Below, one piece after another: positions 17,414 to 25,149 of a DNA stretch of 54,517 bases. Positions within the stretch are counted from its first letter, which is position 1; the number at the start of each line of letters is the position of its first letter. The position numbers and the translations under genes are program-made. A model generated the notes under the pieces. That model made no database searches and was not told the DNA's origin. It saw only the letters and a program-made list of their open reading frames with translations. Origin of the DNA: Thermovibrio sp. (GTDB lineage: Bacteria > Aquificota > Aquificia > Desulfurobacteriales > Desulfurobacteriaceae); NCBI GenBank assembly GCA_015488335.1, contig WFNZ01000020.1, positions 1 to 54,517 of the forward strand, read 5' to 3'.

Positions 17414-17935
17414 ATCAGTAAGAAGCTTAACGAAACAAGGGTAAACGAGAGAATAAGGGCAAGAGAAGTTCTCGTAATTGATGAAGACGGAACAAAGCTG
17501 GGGGTAATGTCAACCAGAGAAGCCCTCAACATTGCAAGAGAGAAAGGCCTGGATCTTGTAGAGGTTTCTCCTAATGCCAATCCGCCTGTCTGCCGGATAA
17601 TGGACTACGGCAAGTATAAGTACCAGATGCAGAAGAAGATGCACGAGGCCAAGAAGAAGCAGAAAACCGTTGAGGTTAAAACTGTTAAAGTTCGCCCAAG
17701 GACAGATGAACACGACATGCAGGTTAGGATTAAGCAGGCCAGAAAGTTCCTTGAGAAAGGGAACAAGGTTAAGGCTGTTGTTATGTTTAGAGGAAGGGAA
17801 CAGGCACACGTTGATATAGGTGAAGCACAGCTAATGAAAATTTACGAGGCTGTTAAAGATATTGCAGAAATAGAGAAGAAGCCCAAGAAAGAGGGCAGAG
17901 ACATGATAATGATACTTGCTCCGAAGAAGAAATAG
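17414..17935 (+). CDS. infC: Translation initiation factor IF-3, near-cognate ATC start
   Basis: IF-3 binds the 30S subunit and rejects poor start codons. The protein shows [34 protein letters not shown] (the linker/N-domain hallmark) and a C-domain with [10 protein letters not shown] and FRGREQAH, ending in APKKK. I place the start at ATC (17414), giving 173 residues, because a perfect Shine-Dalgarno lies 6 nt upstream. Rare AUU/AUC/AUA starts are a known autoregulatory trait of infC. A TTG at 17396 is in frame but would put that Shine-Dalgarno inside the gene. It follows thrS by 23 nt. Confidence 0.93.
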   Translation: MSKKLNETRVNERIRAREVLVIDEDGTKLGVMSTREALNIAREKGLDLVEVSPNANPPVCRIMDYGKYKYQMQKKMHEAKKKQKTVEVKTVKVRPRTDEHDMQVRIKQARKFLEKGNKVKAVVMFRGREQAHVDIGEAQLMKIYEAVKDIAEIEKKPKKEGRDMIMILAPKKK

Positions 17936-17978
17936 GCCTATAATTCCAGCCTGTTTAAAAACTTTAGGAGGCTTGAGG

Positions 17979-18176
17979 ATGCCAAAGATAAAAACCCGCA
18001 GGTCTGCAGCCAAGAGGGTGAAAGTAACGGCTACAGGTAAGATCAAGCACTGGTCTCCCGGAAAGAGCCACATCCTTACAAAGAAGAGCCGTAAGAGGAA
18101 GAGAAGGCTCAGGAAGGCTAAATACCTTGAAGGAGCCCAGGCTGCAAACTACAAACAGCTAATTATCTACATGTAA
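17979..18176 (+). CDS. rpmI: Ribosomal protein bL35
   Basis: A 65-aa, strongly basic protein beginning [13 protein letters not shown] with the typical [16 protein letters not shown]. The ATG at 17979 follows GGAGGCTTGAGG. A longer in-frame start upstream was rejected because it lacks family similarity. It lies between infC and rplT as in most bacteria. Confidence 0.95.
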   Translation: MPKIKTRRSAAKRVKVTATGKIKHWSPGKSHILTKKSRKRKRRLRKAKYLEGAQAANYKQLIIYM

Positions 18177-18183
18177 TCCAGAT

Positions 18184-18223
18184 GCTGCGCAGGCAGAAAG
18201 ACCCTGAAAGGGCGCCTGCAGCT
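18184..18223 (+). promoter_or_regulatory. Hairpin in the rpmI-rplT gap, possible L20 autoregulatory site
   Basis: GCT-(GC)-GCAGGC pairs with GCCTGC-AGC (9 bp with a 2-nt bulge), with a nested CCCT-GAA-AGGG. It sits directly before the rplT Shine-Dalgarno. L20 is known to repress its own operon in E. coli and Bacillus by binding 23S-like mRNA structures. The function here is inferred from position only. Confidence 0.4.
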
Positions 18224-18241
18224 CACTAAAGGAGGAGTGAA

Positions 18242-18592
18242 ATGAGAGTAAAGTACAGCCCGAGGAGAAAAAGAAGGAAGAAGCTGAAGAAACTGACAAA
18301 AGGTTACTTCGGCGGCCGTTCAAGGCTCTACAGGACAATGAAAATTGCCGTAATGAAGTCCCTCTTTTACGCCTACCAGCACAGAAGGACGAAGAAGAGG
18401 GATTTCAGGAGGCTCTGGATTGCCCGTATTAACGCAGCTGTTAGGCCTTTTGGTATCAACTACAGCAGGTTTATCAACGGCCTTAAGAAGGCTGGAATTG
18501 AACTTGACAGGAAAGTTCTCGCAGACATTGCTGTAAGAGACCCAGAGGCTTTCAAGGTAATAGTTGAAAAAGCTAAAGCTGCACTTCAATAA
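18242..18592 (+). CDS. rplT: Ribosomal protein bL20
   Basis: A 116-aa basic protein with the bL20 signature: [39 protein letters not shown] and [17 protein letters not shown]. It is needed early in 50S assembly, and in other bacteria it autoregulates the infC/rpmI/rplT mRNA. The Shine-Dalgarno AAAGGAGGAG precedes the ATG. A strong terminator follows 25 nt after the stop, ending the operon. Confidence 0.97.
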   Translation: MRVKYSPRRKRRKKLKKLTKGYFGGRSRLYRTMKIAVMKSLFYAYQHRRTKKRDFRRLWIARINAAVRPFGINYSRFINGLKKAGIELDRKVLADIAVRDPEAFKVIVEKAKAALQ

Positions 18593-18617
18593 AATTCATA
18601 CTAATGATATTTTAGAT

Positions 18618-18645
18618 AGCCCGCATCTTGCGGGCTTTTTTAGTC
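18618..18645 (+). terminator. Rho-independent terminator after rplT
   Basis: An 8-bp stem AGCCCGCA/TGCGGGCT with loop TCT is followed by TTTTT. It lies 25 nt after the rplT stop, ends the thrS-infC-rpmI-rplT transcript and insulates it from the CRISPR array. Confidence 0.9.
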
Positions 18646-18654
18646 TACGCAACC

Positions 18655-18792
18655 GTTTAGATACTACCAGTTCAGGTGAAACGTAGTCAAAGAAATTCCA
18701 TTGGCACAATAACAAAATTTAAATTCTATTAACTAATACAGATAAAAGGCTTCTGAAAAGACATAAAAAGTTTTGCCTAGTTCAGATAAAAC
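18655..18792. repeat. Degenerate leader-distal CRISPR repeats
   Basis: 18655-18682 is a 28-nt copy matching the consensus at 22 of 28 positions. 18717-18748 matches mainly in its 3' half (ACTA.T.CAGATAAAA) and carries a short insertion. 18770-18792 is shortened by 5 nt in its first half but has a perfect second half. The 34-nt gap between the first two is spacer-sized. They are best read as the oldest, decaying end of the array. Confidence 0.7.
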
Positions 18793-19124
18793 TACAGAAG
18801 TAGCCAGAGTTCTCAACTGCTCAAAATCTAGTTTAAATCCCACTAGTCCCACTAGTTCAGATAAAACCACTTTATAGTCCTGCACAGCTTTTGAGAAAAT
18901 CATGTTTAAATCCCACTAGTTCAGATAAAACATCATTATCAAAGATATGCAAAATTATATAATCATTAGTTTAAATCCCACTAGTTCAGATAAAACCAGT
19001 TGTAAATCATATCTAAAGTAGTAACTTCATCGTTTAAATCCCACTAGTTCAGATAAAACCGTGTTCGCTCATCGTTTCTTGAGTGCTTTGAACAGCGTTT
19101 AAATCCCACTAGTTCAGATAAAAC
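18655..19124 (-). CRISPR. Orphan CRISPR array, about five good repeats plus decayed left end, read right to left
   Basis: The 28-nt repeat starts GTTTAAATCC and ends GATAAAAC on the plus strand. Perfect copies lie at 18904-18931, 18969-18996, 19032-19059 and 19097-19124. A fifth copy at 18831-18867 carries an internal 9-bp duplication. Spacers are 35-38 nt. Degenerate copies occur at 18655-18682, around 18717-18748 and at 18770-18792. Decay on the left and a promoter on the right (19175-19203) show that transcription runs on the minus strand. In that orientation the repeat ends ATTTAAAC, like the 5' handle of type I-B/III crRNAs. No cas gene is in the window, so processing must come from elsewhere. 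Confidence 0.93.
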
Positions 19125-19174
19125 GCCCGATTTAGCTTATTCTAATAGTCAAAGAGCTACAGTGCCTAACTCCA

Positions 19175-19203
19175 AGTATATAGAATGGTGGAGGGACGGT
19201 CAA
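19175..19203 (-). promoter_or_regulatory. Leader promoter of the CRISPR array
   Basis: On the minus strand TTGACC (19198-19203), 17 nt, then TATACT (19175-19180): five of six matches to each sigma-70 hexamer at ideal spacing. It would start transcription about 40 nt before the first intact repeat. The AT-rich 19125-19340 stretch around it is the probable leader and holds no gene I can support. Confidence 0.6.
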
Positions 19204-19340
19204 GTGCAGCAAATCGTCTATGAGTTTTTTATGAAAATCTAACAAATTTTGAGAAATTATTTGAGTTGCAAGGTTTTAAGCAACTTTCTTCAAATTTGTA
19301 GCTCGCCGCAGAGTTAGGTTATGCTAACAACTGAGGAAAT

Positions 19341-19364
19341 AAAAAACCCCCGCTTCTGCGGGGG
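19341..19364 (-). terminator. Rho-independent terminator after clpC
   Basis: Stem CCCCCGC/GCGGGGG with loop TTCT, followed on the minus strand by a run of T (plus-strand A-tract 19341-19346). It lies 27 nt after the clpC stop and prevents readthrough into the CRISPR leader. Confidence 0.9.
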
Positions 19365-19390
19365 GTAAACGGTTTATTTCATAAGGCAGG

Positions 19391-21937
19391 TTACTTGTTG
19401 TCTTCCTTGTTATCCTCTTCCTTCTTTTCAGACTCCTCAGCAGTCTTTATCTCTGCCTGTTTGGGTGGGAGCTCCTCCTTCTCAACGTTAAACGTAAACT
19501 CTCCCTTCTCTTTGTCGTAGTCAACAACTACTGTATCTCCTTCTTTGACAGAACCTTCAAGTATCTTCACAGAGAGAGGAGTCTCTATCTCCCTCTGAAT
19601 TGTTCTCCTGAGAGGCCTTGCTCCAAACTCTGGAACATATCCTCTCTTAGCAAGCTCGCTCTTGGCAGCATCTGTAAGCTTAACTTTAATACCCCTTTCC
19701 TCAAGGCGTTTATTGAGCTTGGAGATAAGAAGATCAACAATCTTCTTAATCTCTTCCTCACTGAGAGGATGGAAGATGATTATCTCATCTATCCTGTTAA
19801 GGAACTCAGGCCTGAAGCGTTTTTTAAGCTCGTTCATTATTTGCTCTTTAATCTTGTCGTAGTTCTTCTCAAACTCCTCTTTGGAAAGGTGCATCAGGTA
19901 TTCAGAACCCACGTTGCTGGTCATGATTATTACAGTGTTACTGAAGTCTACAGTTCTACCTTTAGCATCTGTAAGTCTTCCATCATCAAGTATTTGAAGC
20001 AGGATGTTGAAGACGTCTGGGTGAGCTTTCTCTATCTCATCCAGTAAGATTACACTGTAAGGCTTCCTTCTAACAGCTTCTGTAAGCTGGCCGCCTTCCT
20101 CGTAACCTACGTATCCTGGAGGTGCACCGATAAGCTTGGAAACGGCATGCTTCTCCATGTACTCAGACATGTCAAGTCTGATAATGGCACTCTCATCACC
20201 GAACAGGTATTCAGCAAGGGTCTTAGCGAGTTCTGTTTTACCTACACCTGTAGGTCCTAAGAAGAGAAAACTACCGAGGGGCCTGTTGGGGGGCTGAAGG
20301 CCTGCTCTTGCACGTCTGATGGCTTCGGAGATGGCCTTGATGGCTCTCTCCTGACCGATAACCCTCTTGTGGAGCTCCTCTTCCATCCTGAGGAGTTTCT
20401 GAATCTCCTCCTCCTGGAGCTTGGAAGCAGGAATACCTGTCATTTCAGAAATAACCTCTGCAACGTCTTCGGCCGTAACAACAGGTTTCTCCTCGCCCTG
20501 CTCTTTGGCCTTCTCCATCTTCTCCTCAAGTTCTTTTATCCTCTCCTCAATCTCTTTAATCTCCTTCTTGAGCTTGGCTGCCCTGTCAAACTCTTCGTTC
20601 TTAACAGCCTCGTCAAGTTCTGCCCTTAAGGAGTGGAGCTTCTCTTTAAGTTCAGAGAGTTCTGGTGAGCTGTAAGTAGCCTCTATTTTCTTGCGGGCAC
20701 AAGCTTCGTCAAGAACGTCAATAGCCTTGTCCGGCAGGTATCTTCCTTGAATGTACTTCTTGGAGAGCTTAACGGCAGCTTCAATGGCGTCGTCTGTGAT
20801 TTTAACGCCATGGTGCTCTTCAAGTTTTGGCCTTAAACCCTTGAGCATGAGAATAGCAGTTTCTATGTCTGGCTCGTCAACCCATACGGGAGCGAAACGC
20901 CTTTCAAGTGCCGGGTCTTTCTCAATGTACTTCCTGAACTCGTCAACAGTTGTAGCACCGATAACTCTTATCTCTCCACGGGCAAGGGCAGGCTTCATTA
21001 TGTTTGCAGCGTCCATTGAGCCTTCAGCGGCACCGGCACCAACAACGGTGTGGAGTTCATCAATAAAGAGGATGATGTTTCCTTCCTCTTTAACTGCGTC
21101 AAGAACCTGTTTGAGCCTCTCCTCAAATTCACCACGGTATTTAGTTCCAGCAACAAGGGCTGCCATGTCTAAGGCAACAATCCTCTTATCCTTAAGGTTG
21201 TCTGGAACTTCACCGTTTGCAATCTTCTGAGCAACACCTTCAACGATGGCAGTTTTACCTACACCTGCAGGTCCAACCAAAACGGGGTTGTTCTTAGTTC
21301 TACGGGAGAGTATCTGAATAACCCTCTTAATCTCGGTTTCACGGTCAATAACAGGATCAAGCTTGCCTTCTTCAGCAAGGCCTGTAAGGTCAATACCGAA
21401 CTTCCTGAGAACTTCAGGAAGTTGCCTGCCACCTTTTCCAGCTTTAGCACCAATCTCACGGGAAACTTTAGTCCTGCCTTCCCTGTATTTCTTAACAGCT
21501 TTAAGGGCTTCGTCTTTTTCAAGGCCGAGCTTAAGGAGTATTCTGTAGGCCATTCCTTCAGGAACTTCGTAGAAGGCAAGGAACAGGTGCTCAAGATCTA
21601 CGCTGCGGGCTTTCATCTGACGGGCTATGTCTAAGGCAGCGTCAAAGACTTTCTTTAAAGTTGGAGTGATGTATATCTCTTCGTAACCAGTGTAACTTCC
21701 GCTTGGAAGTCCTAAACGTCCTAATCTATCAACCTGCTCCCTTATGAACTTCTTGGCTCTAACAGGGTCGTAACCTGCAAGTGTAAAAATGTCAAGAATT
21801 GGTGAACCGGGAAGTTCCACCATTGCAAGGAGCAGATGTTCTGTATCTACATACCTTTCACCAAGCTGTCTTGCAATTTCCTGAGAAAGCAGAATTGCAT
21901 CTTTTGCTCTGCCGCTTAAAACGTCCCAGATGTTCAT
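19391..21937 (-). CDS. clpC: ClpC-type AAA+ unfoldase/chaperone
   Basis: An 848-aa Hsp100 protein. Two Clp_N repeats span residues ~1-150. The first AAA+ module has GPAGVGKT at 222-229 and ILFIDELHT. The middle domain is short, with a UVR-like [19 protein letters not shown]. The second module has GPTGVGKT and [13 protein letters not shown]. The short middle domain favours ClpC over ClpB, although automatic annotation may say ClpB. ClpC feeds unfolded proteins to ClpP; no clpP is in the window. It is 13 nt downstream of the heat-shock repressor hspR on the same strand, and the charged C-terminal tail ([11 protein letters not shown]) is followed by its own terminator. Confidence 0.92.
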   Translation of the reverse strand: MNIWDVLSGRAKDAILLSQEIARQLGERYVDTEHLLLAMVELPGSPILDIFTLAGYDPVRAKKFIREQVDRLGRLGLPSGSYTGYEEIYITPTLKKVFDAALDIARQMKARSVDLEHLFLAFYEVPEGMAYRILLKLGLEKDEALKAVKKYREGRTKVSREIGAKAGKGGRQLPEVLRKFGIDLTGLAEEGKLDPVIDRETEIKRVIQILSRRTKNNPVLVGPAGVGKTAIVEGVAQKIANGEVPDNLKDKRIVALDMAALVAGTKYRGEFEERLKQVLDAVKEEGNIILFIDELHTVVGAGAAEGSMDAANIMKPALARGEIRVIGATTVDEFRKYIEKDPALERRFAPVWVDEPDIETAILMLKGLRPKLEEHHGVKITDDAIEAAVKLSKKYIQGRYLPDKAIDVLDEACARKKIEATYSSPELSELKEKLHSLRAELDEAVKNEEFDRAAKLKKEIKEIEERIKELEEKMEKAKEQGEEKPVVTAEDVAEVISEMTGIPASKLQEEEIQKLLRMEEELHKRVIGQERAIKAISEAIRRARAGLQPPNRPLGSFLFLGPTGVGKTELAKTLAEYLFGDESAIIRLDMSEYMEKHAVSKLIGAPPGYVGYEEGGQLTEAVRRKPYSVILLDEIEKAHPDVFNILLQILDDGRLTDAKGRTVDFSNTVIIMTSNVGSEYLMHLSKEEFEKNYDKIKEQIMNELKKRFRPEFLNRIDEIIIFHPLSEEEIKKIVDLLISKLNKRLEERGIKVKLTDAAKSELAKRGYVPEFGARPLRRTIQREIETPLSVKILEGSVKEGDTVVVDYDKEKGEFTFNVEKEELPPKQAEIKTAEESEKKEEDNKEDNK

Positions 21938-21950
21938 CTCTCTCCTCCTC

Positions 21951-22322
21951 TTATCTGTTTAGTATCTGTATGAGTTTTTCTCGGTTAAGTTCGTCAAACT
22001 GGAGCTCTGAGAGGAGCTCCACAAGCACAGCTCTGGCTTCCTGGTCAAGTTTTTCGGCCAGAGCTTCAAAAAGGCGTTCAATGTCGTCTTCCATCTTCAG
22101 GATTATGCTCGTTCCAGCTACGTTAACTCCCCTCTCTCTGGTGAGAGAGACAATCCGTTTAATTCTAATTAAGTCTCTTTCAGAGTAAAGGCGAGTTTTT
22201 CCCTCCGTTCGCGAGGGTTTTATTAGTCCCTCACTTTCGTAGAATCTAAGGGTTTGAGGGTGAACTCCAGCAATTTTTGCTACGATGCTTATCATATAGA
22301 CCGGAGTGTCTTTGTCAATCAC
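21951..22322 (-). CDS. hspR: MerR-family heat-shock repressor HspR
   Basis: A 123-aa protein. Residues 7-75 are a MerR helix-turn-helix domain ([20 protein letters not shown], then [20 protein letters not shown]). The C-terminus is a helical dimerisation/chaperone-binding region. HspR represses hsp70/clp genes and is usually co-encoded with them. The start is GTG with AGGAGG upstream. It is the first gene of the hspR-clpC operon. A TTGACA-N17-TAAATT promoter and a 19-bp inverted repeat lie just upstream, and the same repeat precedes hsp20. Confidence 0.88.
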   Translation of the reverse strand: MIDKDTPVYMISIVAKIAGVHPQTLRFYESEGLIKPSRTEGKTRLYSERDLIRIKRIVSLTRERGVNVAGTSIILKMEDDIERLFEALAEKLDQEARAVLVELLSELQFDELNREKLIQILNR

Positions 22323-22352
22323 CGCCCGTTCCTCCTATTCTCTTATCATAAG

Positions 22353-22381
22353 AATTTAGTAATCTTTAAACGGTATGTCAA
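22353..22381 (-). promoter_or_regulatory. Promoter of hspR-clpC
   Basis: On the minus strand a perfect -35 TTGACA (22376-22381), 17 nt, and -10 TAAATT (22353-22358), followed by the hspR Shine-Dalgarno and GTG. Confidence 0.65.
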
Positions 22382-22385
22382 CTAT

Positions 22386-22404
22386 CTTAAAAAGTTATTT
22401 TAAG
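22386..22404. promoter_or_regulatory. 19-bp inverted repeat, candidate HspR operator
   Basis: CTTAAAA-N5-TTTTAAG is a perfect 7-bp inverted repeat placed 4 nt upstream of the hspR -35. A near-identical copy overlaps the hsp20 -10 at 29112-29130. It differs from the Streptomyces HAIR box (CTTGAGT-N7-ACTCAAG) but keeps the CTT...AAG ends. Confidence 0.55.
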
Positions 22405-22425
22405 TTTGGAACGGGCAGTAAAACC

Positions 22426-23370
22426 TCAGTAGGGTAATTTCTCCCAGTCAACGTTCTCTTTTATCCAGTTTACGTAGAGAGGAATACCCTCCTCTATCTG
22501 AACCTGGGGATACCAGCCTAAAATTTCCCTAGTTTCTGCAAGGTCTGCCTCCGTGTAGTTCTGGTAGAAGTCGTAAGGGTTGTCAAAGTATTCGGTTTCT
22601 ATGTCAACCCCTAACGTTTTCTTAATTATTTCAACAACCTCGTTAAATGTTCTTGCTCTGCCGGTTCCAACGTTTACAACACCGCTTCTTTCAGCAAAAA
22701 GCCCTTTTATGTTGGCCTCTACACAGTCCATAACATAAACAAAGTCTCTCTTCTGCTCTCCCCACTTAAAGAGCCTTGGCCTTTTGCCCTTTAGAATCTG
22801 AACTGTAAGCTGGAGAACCATGCTTGCCATCTTTCCCTTGTGTGACTCCCTTGGGCCGTAGACGTTAAAGTAACGGAGGCCGATAACGGGAATTTTCGGG
22901 TTTTCTGCCATAAACCGGTAGGCGTACCTGTCCATCGCAAGCTTTGAGTAGCCGTATACGTTCTCAGGCTTTAAACCGCTGTGAACTTTCATCGGTGGTG
23001 GAGTGTTCCCGTAAACTGCGGCAGAGGAAGCGTAAACCATCCTTCCCTTTGACTCTCTCACAATTTCAAGTAGGTCTTTAAAGGCCTCGCAGTTTACCTC
23101 CATCATACGGCGCTGATTCATGTCTGTAGTGTCAACGTTTGCAGCTTGGTGGAGAATTGCATCAAAGTTGTACTTTCTCAAGTTCTCCAGGGTTTCGGGT
23201 TCGGTAATTGAACCTGTTATGACCTCTCCCTCAAAGTCTATTAAGTTTTTAAAGGTTCCTTTGGAGAAGTCGTCTAAAACGAAGATTTCCCAGTCTGGAT
23301 ACCGTTTTTGAAGCTCTAAAGTTAGGTTTGAACCGATAAATCCTGCTCCTCCAGTAACAAGGACTCTCAT
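22426..23370 (-). CDS. hldD: NAD-dependent sugar epimerase, probable ADP-glyceromanno-heptose 6-epimerase
   Basis: A 314-aa extended short-chain dehydrogenase. The Rossmann motif is GGAGFIGS, with catalytic YGYSK and the substrate-region motif FNVYGPRESHKGKMAS, which is characteristic of HldD/RfaD. That enzyme makes L-glycero-D-manno-heptose for the LPS inner core, in keeping with lpxC elsewhere in the window. It overlaps the preceding small gene by 4 nt and is the last gene of the long minus-strand operon. A generic UDP-sugar epimerase is the alternative. Confidence 0.8.
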   Translation of the reverse strand: MRVLVTGGAGFIGSNLTLELQKRYPDWEIFVLDDFSKGTFKNLIDFEGEVITGSITEPETLENLRKYNFDAILHQAANVDTTDMNQRRMMEVNCEAFKDLLEIVRESKGRMVYASSAAVYGNTPPPMKVHSGLKPENVYGYSKLAMDRYAYRFMAENPKIPVIGLRYFNVYGPRESHKGKMASMVLQLTVQILKGKRPRLFKWGEQKRDFVYVMDCVEANIKGLFAERSGVVNVGTGRARTFNEVVEIIKKTLGVDIETEYFDNPYDFYQNYTEADLAETREILGWYPQVQIEEGIPLYVNWIKENVDWEKLPY

Positions 23371-23675
23371 TCTCCAAGCTCCCCTTTAAGGTGTGTTTCG
23401 TATCCCTTGCTCTTAAAAAACTCCTTTAGGGCGCTGCCGTACTTTTTTGCAAGGTTCCAGCTGTGAAAGACTCCGTAAGTTGCAGCTTCTTCAAGCTCAT
23501 CTCCGTTGAAACGGACTACGGAAACTCCCCACTCAAACTTCTTTAAGCTATCGTCTAAATAAACTCTTTGAACGAACACGTCGCAGATTTTCTGGTTTTC
23601 TCCTAAGTAATCTGAGAGCTCCTCAGGAGACTTTCCTAATGCATCGGCCATTAGTTCTCTGAAAAATTCGTCCAT
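23367..23675 (-). CDS. Conserved-looking small cytoplasmic protein, function unknown
   Basis: A 102-aa soluble protein, acidic and helical, with no signal peptide or membrane segment. Notable stretches are SPEELSDYLGENQKICDVF and VFHSWNLAKKYGSALKEFF. It was not recognised. It starts 9 nt after the DHQ synthase II gene and its stop overlaps hldD by 4 nt, so it is co-translated with metabolic genes. It has only one cysteine and no obvious catalytic motif. Confidence 0.7.
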   Translation of the reverse strand: MDEFFRELMADALGKSPEELSDYLGENQKICDVFVQRVYLDDSLKKFEWGVSVVRFNGDELEEAATYGVFHSWNLAKKYGSALKEFFKSKGYETHLKGELGE

Positions 23676-23684
23676 ACCTCCCTC

Positions 23685-24689
23685 CTACTTCTCAACTATC
23701 GTCTCTTTTACCTTCATTCCAAAGTGTCTTCCAGGTTCTTCTGTGTATACCAGAACTTCGTCTCCCTCTTTCAGGTCAACAACAGAGATAGGCTCTCCTT
23801 TGGGAGATGTAAGGCGAATGGTCTCTGCGTTTTGAAGTATTGCAGACACTTTTTTGCCATCTTTTGTTTTGGCTTCTATGAGAAGCATCGGCCGTCTTTC
23901 AACTTTTGCCCTTCCAACGTAGGCTACTCTTCCCTCACCTTTGTAGTTGTAAATCATCACCTCGTCGCCGCTCTCTATCTCTGATAGGTATTTAGTTTTG
24001 CCACCGGGAAGGCGGACGTACATGTGAACGGCTCCGGCGTTTACCCTGAAAGGCCTTGCAGCAACGTAAGGGTTTGATTCTGTTTCTGCGTGGACTAAGA
24101 ACATCCCGGCAGAGGAGTTTCCAACGAGAGCTCCCTCACCGCGGGTCATGTTTGAGCAGGTGTCTATGCAGACCCTGTCGCACATTCCTATGGGTTTAAC
24201 CCTTGTTATTTTGGCTACTTCAAGCTGAACTTTCTCTCCTGCAAGGTTTATGGCCTCTCCTGCAGCTTTTATTTCGTTAACGTCTTCTGTGTCAAGAACT
24301 ACACCTTTAACGCCCTTTTCAAGAATCGTTATTGCCGTTTCTGCCTCTTCAGCGTTCCTGACCCAGACGTAAACGTCATCTCCTTGAGCCAAAAGGTTTT
24401 CTAACGGAATAATTGTCCAATCGGTTGTTTTCACGATAACTTTCTTGCCCTTTTTGAGGAGCTCCGCAGCCCTCTCCTCATCTTCCTTCCCTTTTATCTC
24501 AACGATAACGTAGTCTTCACCTAACTTATAGTCTCCGTCTGGTGCAATCGTTTTTACCTTTGCAAGCCTTTTAACTTTTTCGCTCTCAGGCTTTTCTAAG
24601 AGAAGCGCAGAGACTCCAGATTCAAGGGCAGCAGTAACAACTTTTTTGTTCTTCGGGTCTTTAACGTAAACGATCAGTTCCTTTTTCAT
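23685..24689 (-). CDS. aroB': 3-dehydroquinate synthase II (archaeal-type)
   Basis: A 334-aa protein matching the DHQS-II family. KGVVLDTEDVNEIK, RVCIDTCSNMTRGEG, LVGNSSAGMFLVHAE and PFRVNAGAVHMYV are its hallmark stretches. In archaea this enzyme makes 3-dehydroquinate from 2-amino-3,7-dideoxy-D-threo-hept-6-ulosonate using NAD, bypassing DAHP synthase and AroB. Bacterial occurrences are limited to a few lineages, including Aquificota. It overlaps the DUF2283 gene by 4 nt. The partner aldolase (aroA') is not in the window. Confidence 0.88.
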   Translation of the reverse strand: MKKELIVYVKDPKNKKVVTAALESGVSALLLEKPESEKVKRLAKVKTIAPDGDYKLGEDYVIVEIKGKEDEERAAELLKKGKKVIVKTTDWTIIPLENLLAQGDDVYVWVRNAEEAETAITILEKGVKGVVLDTEDVNEIKAAGEAINLAGEKVQLEVAKITRVKPIGMCDRVCIDTCSNMTRGEGALVGNSSAGMFLVHAETESNPYVAARPFRVNAGAVHMYVRLPGGKTKYLSEIESGDEVMIYNYKGEGRVAYVGRAKVERRPMLLIEAKTKDGKKVSAILQNAETIRLTSPKGEPISVVDLKEGDEVLVYTEEPGRHFGMKVKETIVEK

Positions 24690-24919
24690 TCCTTCCCTCC
24701 AACATCTGCAGTTTCATAGTCTTTCAGTATCAGCGAGTAATTAAAAACCGTATCTATCCCTACTTTTTTTGAAGCGTTCAAAATCTCTATACCAACAATC
24801 CTGCCATCTCTGGTAACGTCAAGGTTAACATCTCTTTCAACTTCAACTGCACCTTCAGGTTCCAAATCGTTGAACTTAATGTAAAGAGCATCCACTTCAC
24901 TATCGTAAAAAACCTTCAT
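24686..24919 (-). CDS. DUF2283-family protein, putative antitoxin
   Basis: A 77-aa protein with the DUF2283 pattern: FYDSEVDALYIKF at the N-terminus, then VNLDVTRDGRIVGIEILNAS. In many genomes this family is encoded next to DUF4258 proteins as a presumed toxin-antitoxin pair. Here the DUF4258-like gene precedes it with a 4-nt overlap, and it overlaps the DHQ synthase II start by another 4 nt. The antitoxin role is inferred from family context. Confidence 0.75.
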   Translation of the reverse strand: MKVFYDSEVDALYIKFNDLEPEGAVEVERDVNLDVTRDGRIVGIEILNASKKVGIDTVFNYSLILKDYETADVGGKE

Positions 24920-25149
24920 AGCTCTCCTCTCTTTAAACGTTTCAACGGATAGTTAGTAATAACTACAATTTGGTTTGTCTTAACATCAAACACAATTTTC
25001 ACAGGTAATTCAACTCCTGGTAAATTAACTATCAACTCGTTTCTTCCTTCTTTCCATATTCTGTTAGATAGCAGTTTTTCAATATAAGGAAGTGGTAGTT
25101 TGTAAAGTTTCGCCCTCCTTTTCGCATGGCGAGAGAATTTCACGTTCAC
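24916..25149 (-). CDS. DUF4258-like small protein, putative toxin
   Basis: A 77-aa basic protein: VKFSRHAKRRAKLYKLP is the FSxHAxxR start typical of DUF4258/RelE-like folds, followed by a strand-rich VEIPVKIVF-like core (VELPVKIVFDVKTNQIVVIT). It overlaps yggS upstream and the DUF2283 gene downstream by 4 nt each. The toxin assignment rests on the motif and the pairing. No promoter of its own is visible, unlike the TA pair at 5 kb. Confidence 0.65.
   Translation of the reverse strand: MNVKFSRHAKRRAKLYKLPLPYIEKLLSNRIWKEGRNELIVNLPGVELPVKIVFDVKTNQIVVITNYPLKRLKRGEL

Noticed and set aside
18593-19390. Protein-coding genes in the CRISPR region.
   Set aside because: No frame of useful length with a ribosome site exists here. 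The stretch is filled by a terminator, the array, its leader and the clpC terminator.
19391-21937. Calling this gene clpB.
   Set aside because: The middle domain is short and UVR-like, as in ClpC. ClpB has a much longer coiled-coil insertion. Disaggregase activity cannot be assumed.
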